Below are positions 26,696-35,607 of a stretch of 64,000 bases of DNA, one piece after another. The DNA lies in assembly GCA_937936785.1 (NCBI GenBank), contig CALDDQ010000014.1:1-64000 (forward strand), given 5' to 3'. The translations under genes and the position numbers were made by a program. The notes under the pieces are model-generated. The model worked only from the letters and a program-made list of their open reading frames with translations. It made no database searches and was not told the DNA's origin. The DNA comes from an uncultured Endomicrobiia bacterium. GTDB lineage: Bacteria > Elusimicrobiota > Endomicrobiia > DTEH01. The first letter of the stretch is position 1. Each line of letters starts with the position of its first letter.

Positions 26696-28003
26696 GTGAA
26701 AAAAAATTTTTATAAAGAATCGGTAAAGCAACATTTGAAATATAAAGGTAAGATAAAAATTACCTCAAAATGTCCGATAAAAAGTTTTGACGATTTTGTG
26801 CTATGGTATACACCAGGTGTTGCACAACCTTGCTTAGAAATTCAAAAAGATATTTCAAAAGTTTATGACTATACAAACAAAGGAAATTTAATATCTATAG
26901 TTACAGATGGGAGCCGTGTTTTAGGATTAGGTGATATAGGACCAGAAGCGTCATTACCGGTTATGGAAGGAAAATCGTTGTTGTTCAAATATTTAGGTGG
27001 TGTAGATGCAGTACCTATTGCGTTAGCTACAAAAGATCCTGAAAAATTTATTGATACAGTAAAACTTTTACAGCCAGCATTTGGTGGATTTAACCTTGAG
27101 GATATTGCACACCCAAAATGTTTTCATATATTAGATACTTTAAGGAACGAAATGCGAGTTCCTGTATGGCATGATGACCAACAGGGCACAGCAGTTGTAA
27201 TCTTAGCTGGTTTAATCAATGCATTAAAAATTGTAAAAAAAAATTATAAAAAAGTTAAAGTTGGAATAATTGGTGCTGGAGCAGCGGGTATTGCTGGGTT
27301 AAGACTAATGATTGCTTATGGGTTTAATCCCGGAAATATAGTTTTATGTGATACAAGAGGTATTGTTCATAAAGACAGAGAAGATTTTGAAGAACGGTTT
27401 AAGTATACAAAGAATTTGGTAATAAAAACAAACCAGGAAAAACGTTATAGTAATTCAGAAAATGGGATAGAAAAAACTTTAGAAGGTATGGATGTAGTAA
27501 TTGCGTTATCAAAACCGGGTCCGGGAGTTATAAAAAAAGAATGGATAAAAAAAATGTCTTCCGATGCAATAATTTTTGCTTGTGCAAATCCTGTCCCTGA
27601 GATTTGGCCTGATGAAGCAAAAAAAGCCGGAGCAAGAATTGTTGCTACAGGGAGAAGTGATTTTCCAAATCAAATCAATAATTCATTAGCATTTCCTGCA
27701 ATTTTTAGAGGAGTGTTTGAAGTTGGAGCGACAAGTATCACAGATGAAATGTGTATTGCAGCAGCAGAATCGTTAGCAGAGTATGCACAAAATAAAGGGT
27801 TAACAGAAGATTATATAATTCCTACAATGGATGATTGGGAAGTTTTTCCATTAGAATCTACAGCAGTTGGAATGAAAGCTATTGAACAAGGTGTTGCAAA
27901 GTTTAAATTTTCAAAAAAAGAAATTTATAGAAATTCATATGAAAAAATAAAACAATCTCGTGAAGAAATAGATTTTTTAACCAAAAGATATTTAAAAAGT
28001 TGA
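26696..28003 (+). CDS. Malic enzyme (malate dehydrogenase, oxaloacetate-decarboxylating)
   Basis: A 435-residue malic enzyme starting with GTG; the ATG two bases earlier is in another frame and stops at once. YTPGVAQPCLEI, GDIGPEASLPVMEGKSLL and WHDDQQGTAVV are substrate and metal segments, and GIIGAGAAGIAG near residue 195 binds the dinucleotide. It converts malate to pyruvate and CO2 with NAD(P)H. There is no C-terminal phosphotransacetylase-like domain, so this is the short type. Pyruvate formed here could feed POR. NAD versus NADP preference cannot be read by eye. Confidence 0.92.
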   Translation: MKKNFYKESVKQHLKYKGKIKITSKCPIKSFDDFVLWYTPGVAQPCLEIQKDISKVYDYTNKGNLISIVTDGSRVLGLGDIGPEASLPVMEGKSLLFKYLGGVDAVPIALATKDPEKFIDTVKLLQPAFGGFNLEDIAHPKCFHILDTLRNEMRVPVWHDDQQGTAVVILAGLINALKIVKKNYKKVKVGIIGAGAAGIAGLRLMIAYGFNPGNIVLCDTRGIVHKDREDFEERFKYTKNLVIKTNQEKRYSNSENGIEKTLEGMDVVIALSKPGPGVIKKEWIKKMSSDAIIFACANPVPEIWPDEAKKAGARIVATGRSDFPNQINNSLAFPAIFRGVFEVGATSITDEMCIAAAESLAEYAQNKGLTEDYIIPTMDDWEVFPLESTAVGMKAIEQGVAKFKFSKKEIYRNSYEKIKQSREEIDFLTKRYLKS

Positions 28004-28137
28004 AAAAAAATATTTTTTGGTATAGTAAATTCTTTATGAAGTATGAATAGGACAGTCTTTCAATAAAATAACTACAAATACTTTATCTACATAGTAACAA
28101 TTGAAGAAAATATATGGATTAAATTTTTTATGTTTGT

Positions 28138-28161
28138 AAGGAGGATATGATAAATTTATGA
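28138..28161 (+). promoter_or_regulatory. Strong ribosome site with four-codon ORF overlapping the receptor start
   Basis: AAGGAGG at 28138-28144 is followed by an ATG at 28147 that encodes only four codons and stops at TGA 28159-28161. That stop overlaps the receptor ATG (28158) as ATGA. The site is only two bases from the first ATG and 13 from the receptor ATG, so neither spacing is ideal. Translational coupling through a mini-ORF is possible but unproven. Confidence 0.35.
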
Positions 28162-29948
28162 AAAACAAAATTATATTTTTAATCTTATTAGTTGCGACAA
28201 AAATTTTTTCTAATGAAGTATATTTAGACATTTATAAACACAAAAGTAGACAAAAGAATTTTTTGTATAATAAATTCGAGTCAAACAAAATAATAATTAC
28301 AAAAGAAGAGATAGGTTCTTATGATAAATCTTCATTGTTAGATGTGTTAAGATATTATGGGGTAGAAACAAAAGTTCGTAGTGGTGCTCAGGGTGAAATT
28401 ATTTTATTTGGAGGAACTTTTCAACAGGTTTCTTTAATGATAAATGGTGTTAATGTGTCTGATGCTCATACTGCACATCACAATTTTAATGTTCCAATAA
28501 GTATTAAAGATATTGAACAAATAGAGATTATAACCGATGGGCAGACAGGTTTATCTGGTAGGAATGCTTTTGTAGGAAGTGTAAATATTATAACTAAAAA
28601 GTTAGTACCAAAAACTGAAGTAAAATTTTCTTATGGGACTAATGAGATGTTAGATTTTTATCTGGTGAAAGGTTTTGACACAAACTTTTTTTCTATTCAA
28701 CATACTAAGTCAGATGGTCATAGAGAAAATACTGATTATAGTTTATTTAACATTTTTTATACTAAAAGTTTAGATTACAAAAAAATAAAATTAGACATTA
28801 CTACAGGTTTTTTAGATAAAAATTTTGGTGCACAAGATTTTTATGCTATTGGAAGAAAAGAGTACGAAAAAACTAAAACTGGATTATTAATTTTAAATAG
28901 TAATTATAAACTTAAAAAAATAGAATTTGTTGGTGAAATATTTTTTAGAAGTAATAATGATTATTATACAACCCAAAGATATCAACCACAAATGTATTAC
29001 AACAACCACCAATCATATTTTTATGGATTAAACATAAAAAGTATAATTGATAATTTTAGTGGATACAAGTTTGTTTTTGGTATTGATAACAGATATGACG
29101 AACTTGACAGTAAAGGAGGCAGCACAATCTTTAGTTGGTCAGGGATGGGGAATTTTTACGATTTTCACTCAGGAATTTACACTCAGGTTACAAAAAGTTA
29201 TGATAAAATAAGTTTAATGGTTAATTTAAGAAATGATTTTTATACACGCTTTGGTCAACAGTTTTCTTTTGGGATAGATTTTGAGCATAAAATGTTTGAT
29301 AATTTTAAACACATTTTTATGGTTAAAAAAGTACATCGTATTCCATCGTATACAGAACTTTATTATTGGGATCCACAAAATACTGCTTCTTTAGAATTAA
29401 AGACAGAACATACAGATATTTATAGCTACGAACTAAAGTATTTGTATAAGTTTTTACTATTTAGTGCAAAAGGTTTTAAGTATGAAAACTCAAATTTGAT
29501 AGATTGGACAAAAAATATAAATTCCACAGTATGGAAAGTTGACAATATTTCTAAATCAAACACTGAAGGTTTAGAAACTAGTATGGTTTTTATTGGTGAA
29601 GCAAAACCCATTGTGCGAATTTATACAAATTTATTGAATAAAAAAATATCAATTCCTGATGGTAAAGAGTTAAAATATGCTGCTAACTGGCCTAATAAAA
29701 ATTTTGGAATTATTTATTATCTACCTAGATTATATGGAATAGAAACTAATATTAGTTGTGTATACAAAGAAATGACAAAAACAAATCCTAAAGAATTTTT
29801 TTTAACAGATATTTTTATATCAAAAAAAATCAGCAATTTAACAGTTTTCTCAAGTTTAAAGAATATATTTGACATAGAATATGAAGAACTTCAAAATATT
29901 AAACAGCCTGGTAGAGAAATAATTTTTGGAATAGAATTTTTATTTTAA
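28158..29948 (+). CDS. TonB-dependent outer-membrane receptor
   Basis: A 596-residue protein. Residues 1-18 (MKNKIIFLILLVATKIFS) form a signal peptide. The plug domain spans about residues 40-150, with SSLLDVLRYYGVETKVRSG, the INGVNVSDAH loop and a GLSGRNAFVGSVNIITKK end. The rest alternates short beta strands rich in Tyr and Phe, ending in a final Phe, as barrel proteins do. It is on the short side, close to BtuB-sized receptors. No TonB, ExbBD or binding-protein gene is adjacent, so the ligand (vitamin, metal chelate or sugar) is unknown. The leader shows no B12 box. Confidence 0.85.
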   Translation: MKNKIIFLILLVATKIFSNEVYLDIYKHKSRQKNFLYNKFESNKIIITKEEIGSYDKSSLLDVLRYYGVETKVRSGAQGEIILFGGTFQQVSLMINGVNVSDAHTAHHNFNVPISIKDIEQIEIITDGQTGLSGRNAFVGSVNIITKKLVPKTEVKFSYGTNEMLDFYLVKGFDTNFFSIQHTKSDGHRENTDYSLFNIFYTKSLDYKKIKLDITTGFLDKNFGAQDFYAIGRKEYEKTKTGLLILNSNYKLKKIEFVGEIFFRSNNDYYTTQRYQPQMYYNNHQSYFYGLNIKSIIDNFSGYKFVFGIDNRYDELDSKGGSTIFSWSGMGNFYDFHSGIYTQVTKSYDKISLMVNLRNDFYTRFGQQFSFGIDFEHKMFDNFKHIFMVKKVHRIPSYTELYYWDPQNTASLELKTEHTDIYSYELKYLYKFLLFSAKGFKYENSNLIDWTKNINSTVWKVDNISKSNTEGLETSMVFIGEAKPIVRIYTNLLNKKISIPDGKELKYAANWPNKNFGIIYYLPRLYGIETNISCVYKEMTKTNPKEFFLTDIFISKKISNLTVFSSLKNIFDIEYEELQNIKQPGREIIFGIEFLF

Positions 29949-30029
29949 ATATTAAAACATATAAAACACAGGAAGAATTTATTTTTAGTTTTTTTACAAG
30001 GAAAATACTTTATAAGAAAATATTAGTAT

Positions 30030-30058
30030 TTGTTAGAAAGTTTCGTTTTAAGTATAAT
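30030..30058 (+). promoter_or_regulatory. Promoter for the DUF167 gene
   Basis: TTGTTA at 30030-30035, a 17-base spacer and a perfect TATAAT at 30053-30058. Transcription would begin near 30065, only about 10 bases before the ATG at 30075, and no Shine-Dalgarno sequence lies in that stretch. The mRNA would therefore have a very short leader. Confidence 0.5.
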
Positions 30059-30074
30059 AAAATTAATCAAAAAT

Positions 30075-30305
30075 ATGTTTATAAAAGTAAAAGTTTATCC
30101 AGAATCTAAACAAGATGAATTGATAAAAGAATCTAAAGATAAATTTGTGTTAAAAATTAAAGAAAAACCAAAACAAGGTTTAGCCAATATGAAAGCAATA
30201 GAAATTTTAGCTAAACATTTTAAAGTTTCTCAGAATAAAATATTTTTAATTAAAGGTCATAAGGAAAGAAATAAAATTTTTAAGATAAACAATACTTTGT
30301 ATTAA
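30075..30305 (+). CDS. DUF167 / YggU-family protein
   Basis: The track starts at a TTG (30030) that is part of the -35 box; the ATG at 30075 gives 76 residues with the family's usual N-terminus (FIKVKVYPESKQDEL). The KEKPKQGLANMKAIEILAKHF block is the DUF167 hallmark (PxxGKANxxxI). The family is a small soluble alpha/beta fold of unknown function. Its TAA stop overlaps the convergent stop of the minus-strand permease within the sequence TTAA. Confidence 0.85.
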   Translation: MFIKVKVYPESKQDELIKESKDKFVLKIKEKPKQGLANMKAIEILAKHFKVSQNKIFLIKGHKERNKIFKINNTLY

Positions 30306-31381
30306 ATTAAACTATTCTTTTTTGCAAGTATTAAAAAAGTATTTTTTATTATACAAGCTATAGGAACTGCAAAAAACATTCCAATAACTCCAGCAATTTT
30401 TGCTCCTGCTAAAAGTGCAAAAATTACAGTTACAGGATGCAAGTTTACACCTTTGCTAATAATTATTGGTTGAATAAAAATGTTATCTATAAGTTGGACT
30501 ATAGAAAACATCACTGCGACTTTTATCACAATATCAAAAGAGCCAAACTTAAACAATGCAATTAAAATTGCAGGTACACTACCAACAACTGGTCCTAAAT
30601 AAGGTATCATATTAGATAATCCTGCAACTAAACCGATTATTATAGCATAATCTATTTTTAATATCATTAGTCCTATTATTGACAAAAAACCTACAGTTAT
30701 TGCTTCAAAGAACTGTCCTCGTAAAAAATTGCCCCATATTTCGTCAATCTCACATATAATGCTTATTGTAGTTTCAGTATATCTGCTGGGTAAAAATTCT
30801 ATAAGTTTTCCAATAATATTTTTTCCTTCGAGTAAAAAAAAGAATGTTATTATAGGTATAAGTACTAAAATGCTAATTAAAGCAAAAAATTCTGACATAT
30901 AAGAAGGAATTTTAGATAAAAAATTTTCTGTGTATTGTTTAATATTTTGTGTTATTCTATCAAAAACTTTTTGTTCTTTAATTAAAGGATATTTATATTC
31001 TAAATTATTTTTTGTTTTTAAAAAAGTGTTTTCTGCCAGTTGTACATATTCAGGAATTTTTTTGTTTAACTGTGTTGTCTCGTTAAGAATTTTTGGTAAA
31101 AAAATTATAATGCTACCTGTGAAAAAAAATAGAAATAATAAATAAAAAACTATCACTGAGACAACTTTTTTTATACCTCTTGATTCAAGAACACCTATCA
31201 TAGGTGATAATAAATAAGCAAAGAATCCTGACAAAAAAAATGGTATAAGAATGTCTCTAACAATAAATAAAAAAAATATTATTGCAATAAAAATTATTAT
31301 AGAAATTGTTTTTTTTGACAACTTTTTTTCTTGAAATTTTTCAATATTTTGTGTTGCTAAGTGTTCTTTAATTTCGTTCAT
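30302..31381 (-). CDS. AI-2E family transporter (PF01594-type permease)
   Basis: A 359-residue inner-membrane protein. Paired hydrophobic segments fill residues 25-90, a soluble region follows, and about five more segments fill 155-350. The GLSNMIPYLGPVVGSVPA block near residue 255 is the family signature. Members include the TqsA autoinducer-2 exporter, but many are Na+/H+ antiporters or of unknown role, so no substrate is claimed. It is downstream of the cNMP-binding gene on the minus strand with an 18-base gap, probably one transcript. Confidence 0.88.
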   Translation of the reverse strand: MNEIKEHLATQNIEKFQEKKLSKKTISIIIFIAIIFFLFIVRDILIPFFLSGFFAYLLSPMIGVLESRGIKKVVSVIVFYLLFLFFFTGSIIIFLPKILNETTQLNKKIPEYVQLAENTFLKTKNNLEYKYPLIKEQKVFDRITQNIKQYTENFLSKIPSYMSEFFALISILVLIPIITFFFLLEGKNIIGKLIEFLPSRYTETTISIICEIDEIWGNFLRGQFFEAITVGFLSIIGLMILKIDYAIIIGLVAGLSNMIPYLGPVVGSVPAILIALFKFGSFDIVIKVAVMFSIVQLIDNIFIQPIIISKGVNLHPVTVIFALLAGAKIAGVIGMFFAVPIACIIKNTFLILAKKNSLI

Positions 31382-31399
31382 ATAATTAATTATTTATAA

Positions 31400-31882
31400 T
31401 TACTTGTGTGCGATATCACTTGTTTCTCGTAATCTTGAACTTAGTATAGCAGCTAAATTATAGATTATTTTTAATCCTTCACGAGGATTTTTTTCTATGA
31501 ACCAATCAAATTTTACTTTATAAATTAAGAATAGTATACTTTCTTTATTAGTTTTTGCAGAAGCAGAGCGTGGCAGTTCTTCAATAAGGGACATCTCACC
31601 AAAAAAGTTTCCTTCGGTTAGTGTAGTGATATTTTTTTCAACTCCTAAAGTTCCTTTTTTAAAAATAGATACTTCACCTGTTCTTATTATGAACAATGCC
31701 ACTCCAGGTTTACCTTCTTCAAAAATTAGTTCTTTTGGTTTATAAGTTTTTGTATAAATTATTTGCAAAAGTTTTCCTAACGAATTGCGTGACAAATCTT
31801 TAAATAGAGAAATACTTTTTAAAAAATTAACTTTTTCTTCAAATTCTTTATCCATTAGAATGTTTTTAAAAAATTTCATCAT
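31400..31882 (-). CDS. Cyclic nucleotide-binding domain protein without DNA-binding domain
   Basis: A 160-residue protein that is essentially one cNMP-binding domain. LFKDLSRNSLGKLLQII, FEEGKPGVALFIIRTGEV and the phosphate cassette GNFFGEMSLIEELPRSASA are clear; the R in PRSA is the residue that contacts the cyclic phosphate. After the barrel there is only an amphipathic helix, with no helix-turn-helix, so it is not a CRP-like regulator by itself. GAGGTA precedes the ATG. It may modulate a partner, perhaps the adjacent permease. Confidence 0.85.
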   Translation of the reverse strand: MMKFFKNILMDKEFEEKVNFLKSISLFKDLSRNSLGKLLQIIYTKTYKPKELIFEEGKPGVALFIIRTGEVSIFKKGTLGVEKNITTLTEGNFFGEMSLIEELPRSASAKTNKESILFLIYKVKFDWFIEKNPREGLKIIYNLAAILSSRLRETSDIAHK

Positions 31883-32019
31883 AAAAAGTACCTCAGTTTA
31901 AAATTTTATTTTTAAAAATACAATTTTGTGTTATAAAATTCAAGTTTAGTTATAAGATTTTTAATTATTACAATGCATAATTTCAAAGTTAAGTAGTAAA
32001 AATATATTTTAAAAACATA

Positions 32020-32048
32020 TTGACAACAAAAAAATAAAATGGTAATAA
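32020..32048 (+). promoter_or_regulatory. Promoter candidate for smc
   Basis: TTGACA at 32020-32025, a 17-base spacer, then TAATAA at 32043-32048 preceded by TGG, which makes an extended -10. The -10 hexamer itself is weak (three of six). Transcription would begin near 32055, about 83 bases before smc. A 12-base perfect palindrome, ACAAATATTTGT (32083-32094), lies in this leader. Confidence 0.4.
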
Positions 32049-32137
32049 ATAGCAAATAGTGGTTTTATTTGGAATTAAACAAACAAATATTTGTAAAACA
32101 AAATAATACTAATAAAGTTATAAAATAGGAGATACTT

Positions 32138-35100
32138 ATGTTAAAACGTATAGAAGTTTGTGGGTTTAAATCTTTTGCAGAAAAAACAGTTCTAAATTTT
32201 GATGGGTCGTTAAACGGTATTGTTGGACCGAATGGTTCCGGAAAATCAAATATTGTTGATGCAATAAAATGGTGTTTAGGAGAACAGGCATTATCACATA
32301 TTAGGTGTAAAAATTCAATGGATGTAATTTTTGGTGGTTCGGATTCAAAGACAATGTCAAATTATTGTGAGGTAACAGTTGTTTTTGATAACACTGCAGG
32401 TGTTTTCCCAATAGATTTTCAAGAAATTGAGATTACAAGAAAATTGTATAGAACAGGTGAAACGGAGTATTACATAAATCGTGCTCCGTGTAGGTTAAAA
32501 GATGTGAAAGATTTAATTTTAGATACTGGTTTGTCGTCATCAGGGTATGCTATAATTCCTCAAGGTAAAGTGGAATTTGTTGTAACTGCTAAACCGGAAG
32601 AAAGACGGTTGTTATTTGAGGAAACAGCTGGTGTGGCAAAGTTTAAACATCACAGGGAAGAATCATTAAGAAAACTTGAACGAGTAAAACTTGATATGGC
32701 AAGAGTTGAAGATATTTTGACATATTTAAAAGATCAAATGGCTTCTTTAGAATCTTCGGTAAAAAAAGCAAGAAATTATCAAAAATATAAGGAAGAATTA
32801 CAAGTTTTAGAATGTTCTAATATTGTTAAACAAGTAAATGATATTGAAACAAAGTTAACAAATATAAATATAGATTTTAACAACTTAAATCAAACATATG
32901 TATCACAAATGGCTGAACTTGCAAATTTGGAATCAAGAAACGTAGAGTTGAAAATTGAAATTTCAGAATGTGAAAAAAATTATATGGAATTAAAGGATGG
33001 TTTATCTCAAACAGAAACAGAAATTTCGTTGTCAACACAAAAAATAGAAAATTTGAAACAACAAGTTGTTGATTCACACAATAATATAGGAAAACTAAAT
33101 TCTGAAATACAAAGTTTAGACCAAACCATTTTTCAATACGAAACTCAACTTAAAGAATTGTTTGAAAAACAAGAAAATATAAAACAACAGTTAGAACAAG
33201 TAGGACAACAAAAACAGGTTCATCAAAAGGAATATGATTCTTATAAAACATTGATTTCAGAAAAACAAATTATTTTAAAAGAACAGAATAAACAATTGAC
33301 AGATATCGCATATAAAAAAACAAAAGTTCAAAATGACATTTCGTTAATAACACAAAAAATAAACAAGTTAAATTTAGAATTAAATTCTCTAAAAAAAGAC
33401 ATAGAGTCTAACACAAAAGATAAACTTGGAGTTGAAGAAAATGTTTCAAAACTTGAATTTAAAATGAAACAACTTACAGATGAAAAAAATAATTTTTCTT
33501 CCAATCTTTCAGAAACAGAATTTGAACTAAAAAATTTAGAAAAAACTTTGTCTGAGAAAAGAGAATTAATAGAAAACTTAAACAAAGAATTTTATGTGCT
33601 AAGTTCTAAATTAGAAAATGTTAATTCTGCAATGACTGCGATACCGTATAGTTTGCAAAAAGTGGCAAAGTATGTGGAAAGTCTAAACAATGGAAATTTT
33701 TTTGGTCCTATAAAATCATTGTTAAAACTAAATACTGAAAATTATTCTCTTATAGCATCATATTTGGGCAATAAGCTATATTGGTATGTTGCAAATACTC
33801 AACAAGACGCTATGGAACTTATTGAACAATTAAGAACTCAAAATCTTGGTTTTGCGACTATTATTGTTAAAGAAAAAATTGAACAAATGAATTTTTCTGT
33901 CATAACAAATCAAACCATATATTCTATGGTAAGTTACGATCCTCAATGGGAAAAAATTATAAAATTTTTGTTTTCTGATATTAGTTTACAAGATAATGTT
34001 TTAAAAGCAGATGTCCTTTTACATGGTGGTGGATTTGTACCCAAAGATGACGAAGAAGATCTTTTACAGTTAGAAACAAAAATAAATTCACACAAAGATT
34101 TTCTTGTTCAGGAAAATAATTTTCTAAATGAAATGAACAATAAATACTATAACTTAGTTTCACAGAAAAGTTTTTTTGAAAAACAATTGTCTGAAATTGA
34201 GAATCAGATAGTTGAAACAGAAAAAATTAAAATTGAAAAAGGACAATATTTACAAACATTAAATGAAATGGCTTTTGCTTTAGAAGAACAACATTCGCGA
34301 TACTATAAAGAATTAGAAGAGTTACAAAATTCGTTAAATATTTTTAAAAATGATTTAATAAACTTTGACAATAAAGAAAAAGAATTAAAAAATTCAGTGT
34401 CTGTGACTTCAGAAGAAATTACTCAGTTACAATCAAGTAGTATTATGGATAATTTTTTACAAATAGTGTCAGAATATAGTCGTTTAGAAGAGCAAAATAA
34501 TAATATTATAAATGAAATAAACATTAAACAAGGATTAATAAATGAAAATCATTCAAGGATAAATATTATAAAAACTGAAATTTTAGAACAAAAAAGTTTA
34601 ATCGAAAAAAATACTTTAGAAATATCTGTTCAAGAACAAAAGTTACAAGAATTACTTTCAAAAAGGACACAGTTATCTGAACAAATTAATACTGTGGTTA
34701 TGAAATTAGATCAGAAACGTTCTGATTTGGATAATTTAGAAAGTGCAATAAAATTTTTGTTAAACACAAAAGAAGAACTGCAACAACAGTTAAAAAATTA
34801 TGAATTACAAATTAATACAGAAACAAATAATAAAACGAACTATATTAACTGGTTAAATGAGAAGTATAACATATCTATAGAAGATGCAAAAAATATGTAT
34901 TCAAACTTTGATGTAGATCTTGTTCAATTAGAACGGTTAAAAAAACGGATAGAATCTATGGGAGCAATAAATCTGGCAGCACCGGAAGAATATGTTCAGT
35001 TAGAAGAAAAATATAATACTTTAATCACACAACAACAGGATTTGATCAACTCTGAACAAGATATCAAAGAAGCAATTTCTAAAATTAACGAACAAATAAA

Positions 35101-35575
35101 TAAAAATTTTAAAGAAACGTTTGAAAAAGTAAAAGAAAATTTTCAAAAATTATGCGGAATATTGTTTGAAGGTGGAAAAGCTGAATTAGTTTTAACAAAT
35201 GAAGAAAATATGTTAGAAACTGGTATTGACATTATAGTGCAACCACCAGGAAAAAAGTTACAATATATAAACTTATTATCTGGCGGAGAAAAATCATTAG
35301 TAGCATTAGCATTGTTGTTTTCATTTTTTATGGTTAGACCTTCGCCTGTATGTATTCTTGATGAAGCTGATGCGCCATTGGATGAAGCGAATGTTGTTAG
35401 GTTTATGAAATTGTTAAAAGAATTCTCAAAATCTACAAAGTTTATTTTAATTACACACATAACTAGAACAATGGAAAATTTAGATAATATTTACGGTGTT
35501 ACAATGGAAGAGCTGGGTGTTTCAAAGATAATTTCGTTAAAATTGCAAAAAGAACAATCTGAAATTGTTGCATAA
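32138..35575 (+). CDS. smc: Chromosome segregation protein SMC
   Basis: A 1145-residue SMC, normal length. Walker A is GPNGSGKS at residues 30-37; long coiled coils follow (about 170-500 and 660-930) around a hinge near 505-645 with NGNFFGPIKSLL. The C-terminal head has the ABC signature LLSGGEKSLVALAL and Walker B CILDEADAPLDEAN. It forms the condensin core that compacts and separates the chromosome. Its partners scpA and scpB are about 26 kb downstream rather than adjacent. GGAG lies before the ATG. Confidence 0.97.
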   Translation: MLKRIEVCGFKSFAEKTVLNFDGSLNGIVGPNGSGKSNIVDAIKWCLGEQALSHIRCKNSMDVIFGGSDSKTMSNYCEVTVVFDNTAGVFPIDFQEIEITRKLYRTGETEYYINRAPCRLKDVKDLILDTGLSSSGYAIIPQGKVEFVVTAKPEERRLLFEETAGVAKFKHHREESLRKLERVKLDMARVEDILTYLKDQMASLESSVKKARNYQKYKEELQVLECSNIVKQVNDIETKLTNINIDFNNLNQTYVSQMAELANLESRNVELKIEISECEKNYMELKDGLSQTETEISLSTQKIENLKQQVVDSHNNIGKLNSEIQSLDQTIFQYETQLKELFEKQENIKQQLEQVGQQKQVHQKEYDSYKTLISEKQIILKEQNKQLTDIAYKKTKVQNDISLITQKINKLNLELNSLKKDIESNTKDKLGVEENVSKLEFKMKQLTDEKNNFSSNLSETEFELKNLEKTLSEKRELIENLNKEFYVLSSKLENVNSAMTAIPYSLQKVAKYVESLNNGNFFGPIKSLLKLNTENYSLIASYLGNKLYWYVANTQQDAMELIEQLRTQNLGFATIIVKEKIEQMNFSVITNQTIYSMVSYDPQWEKIIKFLFSDISLQDNVLKADVLLHGGGFVPKDDEEDLLQLETKINSHKDFLVQENNFLNEMNNKYYNLVSQKSFFEKQLSEIENQIVETEKIKIEKGQYLQTLNEMAFALEEQHSRYYKELEELQNSLNIFKNDLINFDNKEKELKNSVSVTSEEITQLQSSSIMDNFLQIVSEYSRLEEQNNNIINEINIKQGLINENHSRINIIKTEILEQKSLIEKNTLEISVQEQKLQELLSKRTQLSEQINTVVMKLDQKRSDLDNLESAIKFLLNTKEELQQQLKNYELQINTETNNKTNYINWLNEKYNISIEDAKNMYSNFDVDLVQLERLKKRIESMGAINLAAPEEYVQLEEKYNTLITQQQDLINSEQDIKEAISKINEQINKNFKETFEKVKENFQKLCGILFEGGKAELVLTNEENMLETGIDIIVQPPGKKLQYINLLSGGEKSLVALALLFSFFMVRPSPVCILDEADAPLDEANVVRFMKLLKEFSKSTKFILITHITRTMENLDNIYGVTMEELGVSKIISLKLQKEQSEIVA

Positions 35576-35607
35576 AGACAAGTAAAAATTTTATTAGGTT
35601 CATTAAA

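Noticed and set aside
28005-28018. AAAAAATATTTTTT palindrome as terminator of the malic enzyme gene
   Set aside because: It has no loop and no following T tract; simple A/T runs of this kind are expected here.
28004-28157. Possible cobalamin riboswitch before the TonB receptor
   Set aside because: No B12 box or long structured leader is visible in these 154 bases.
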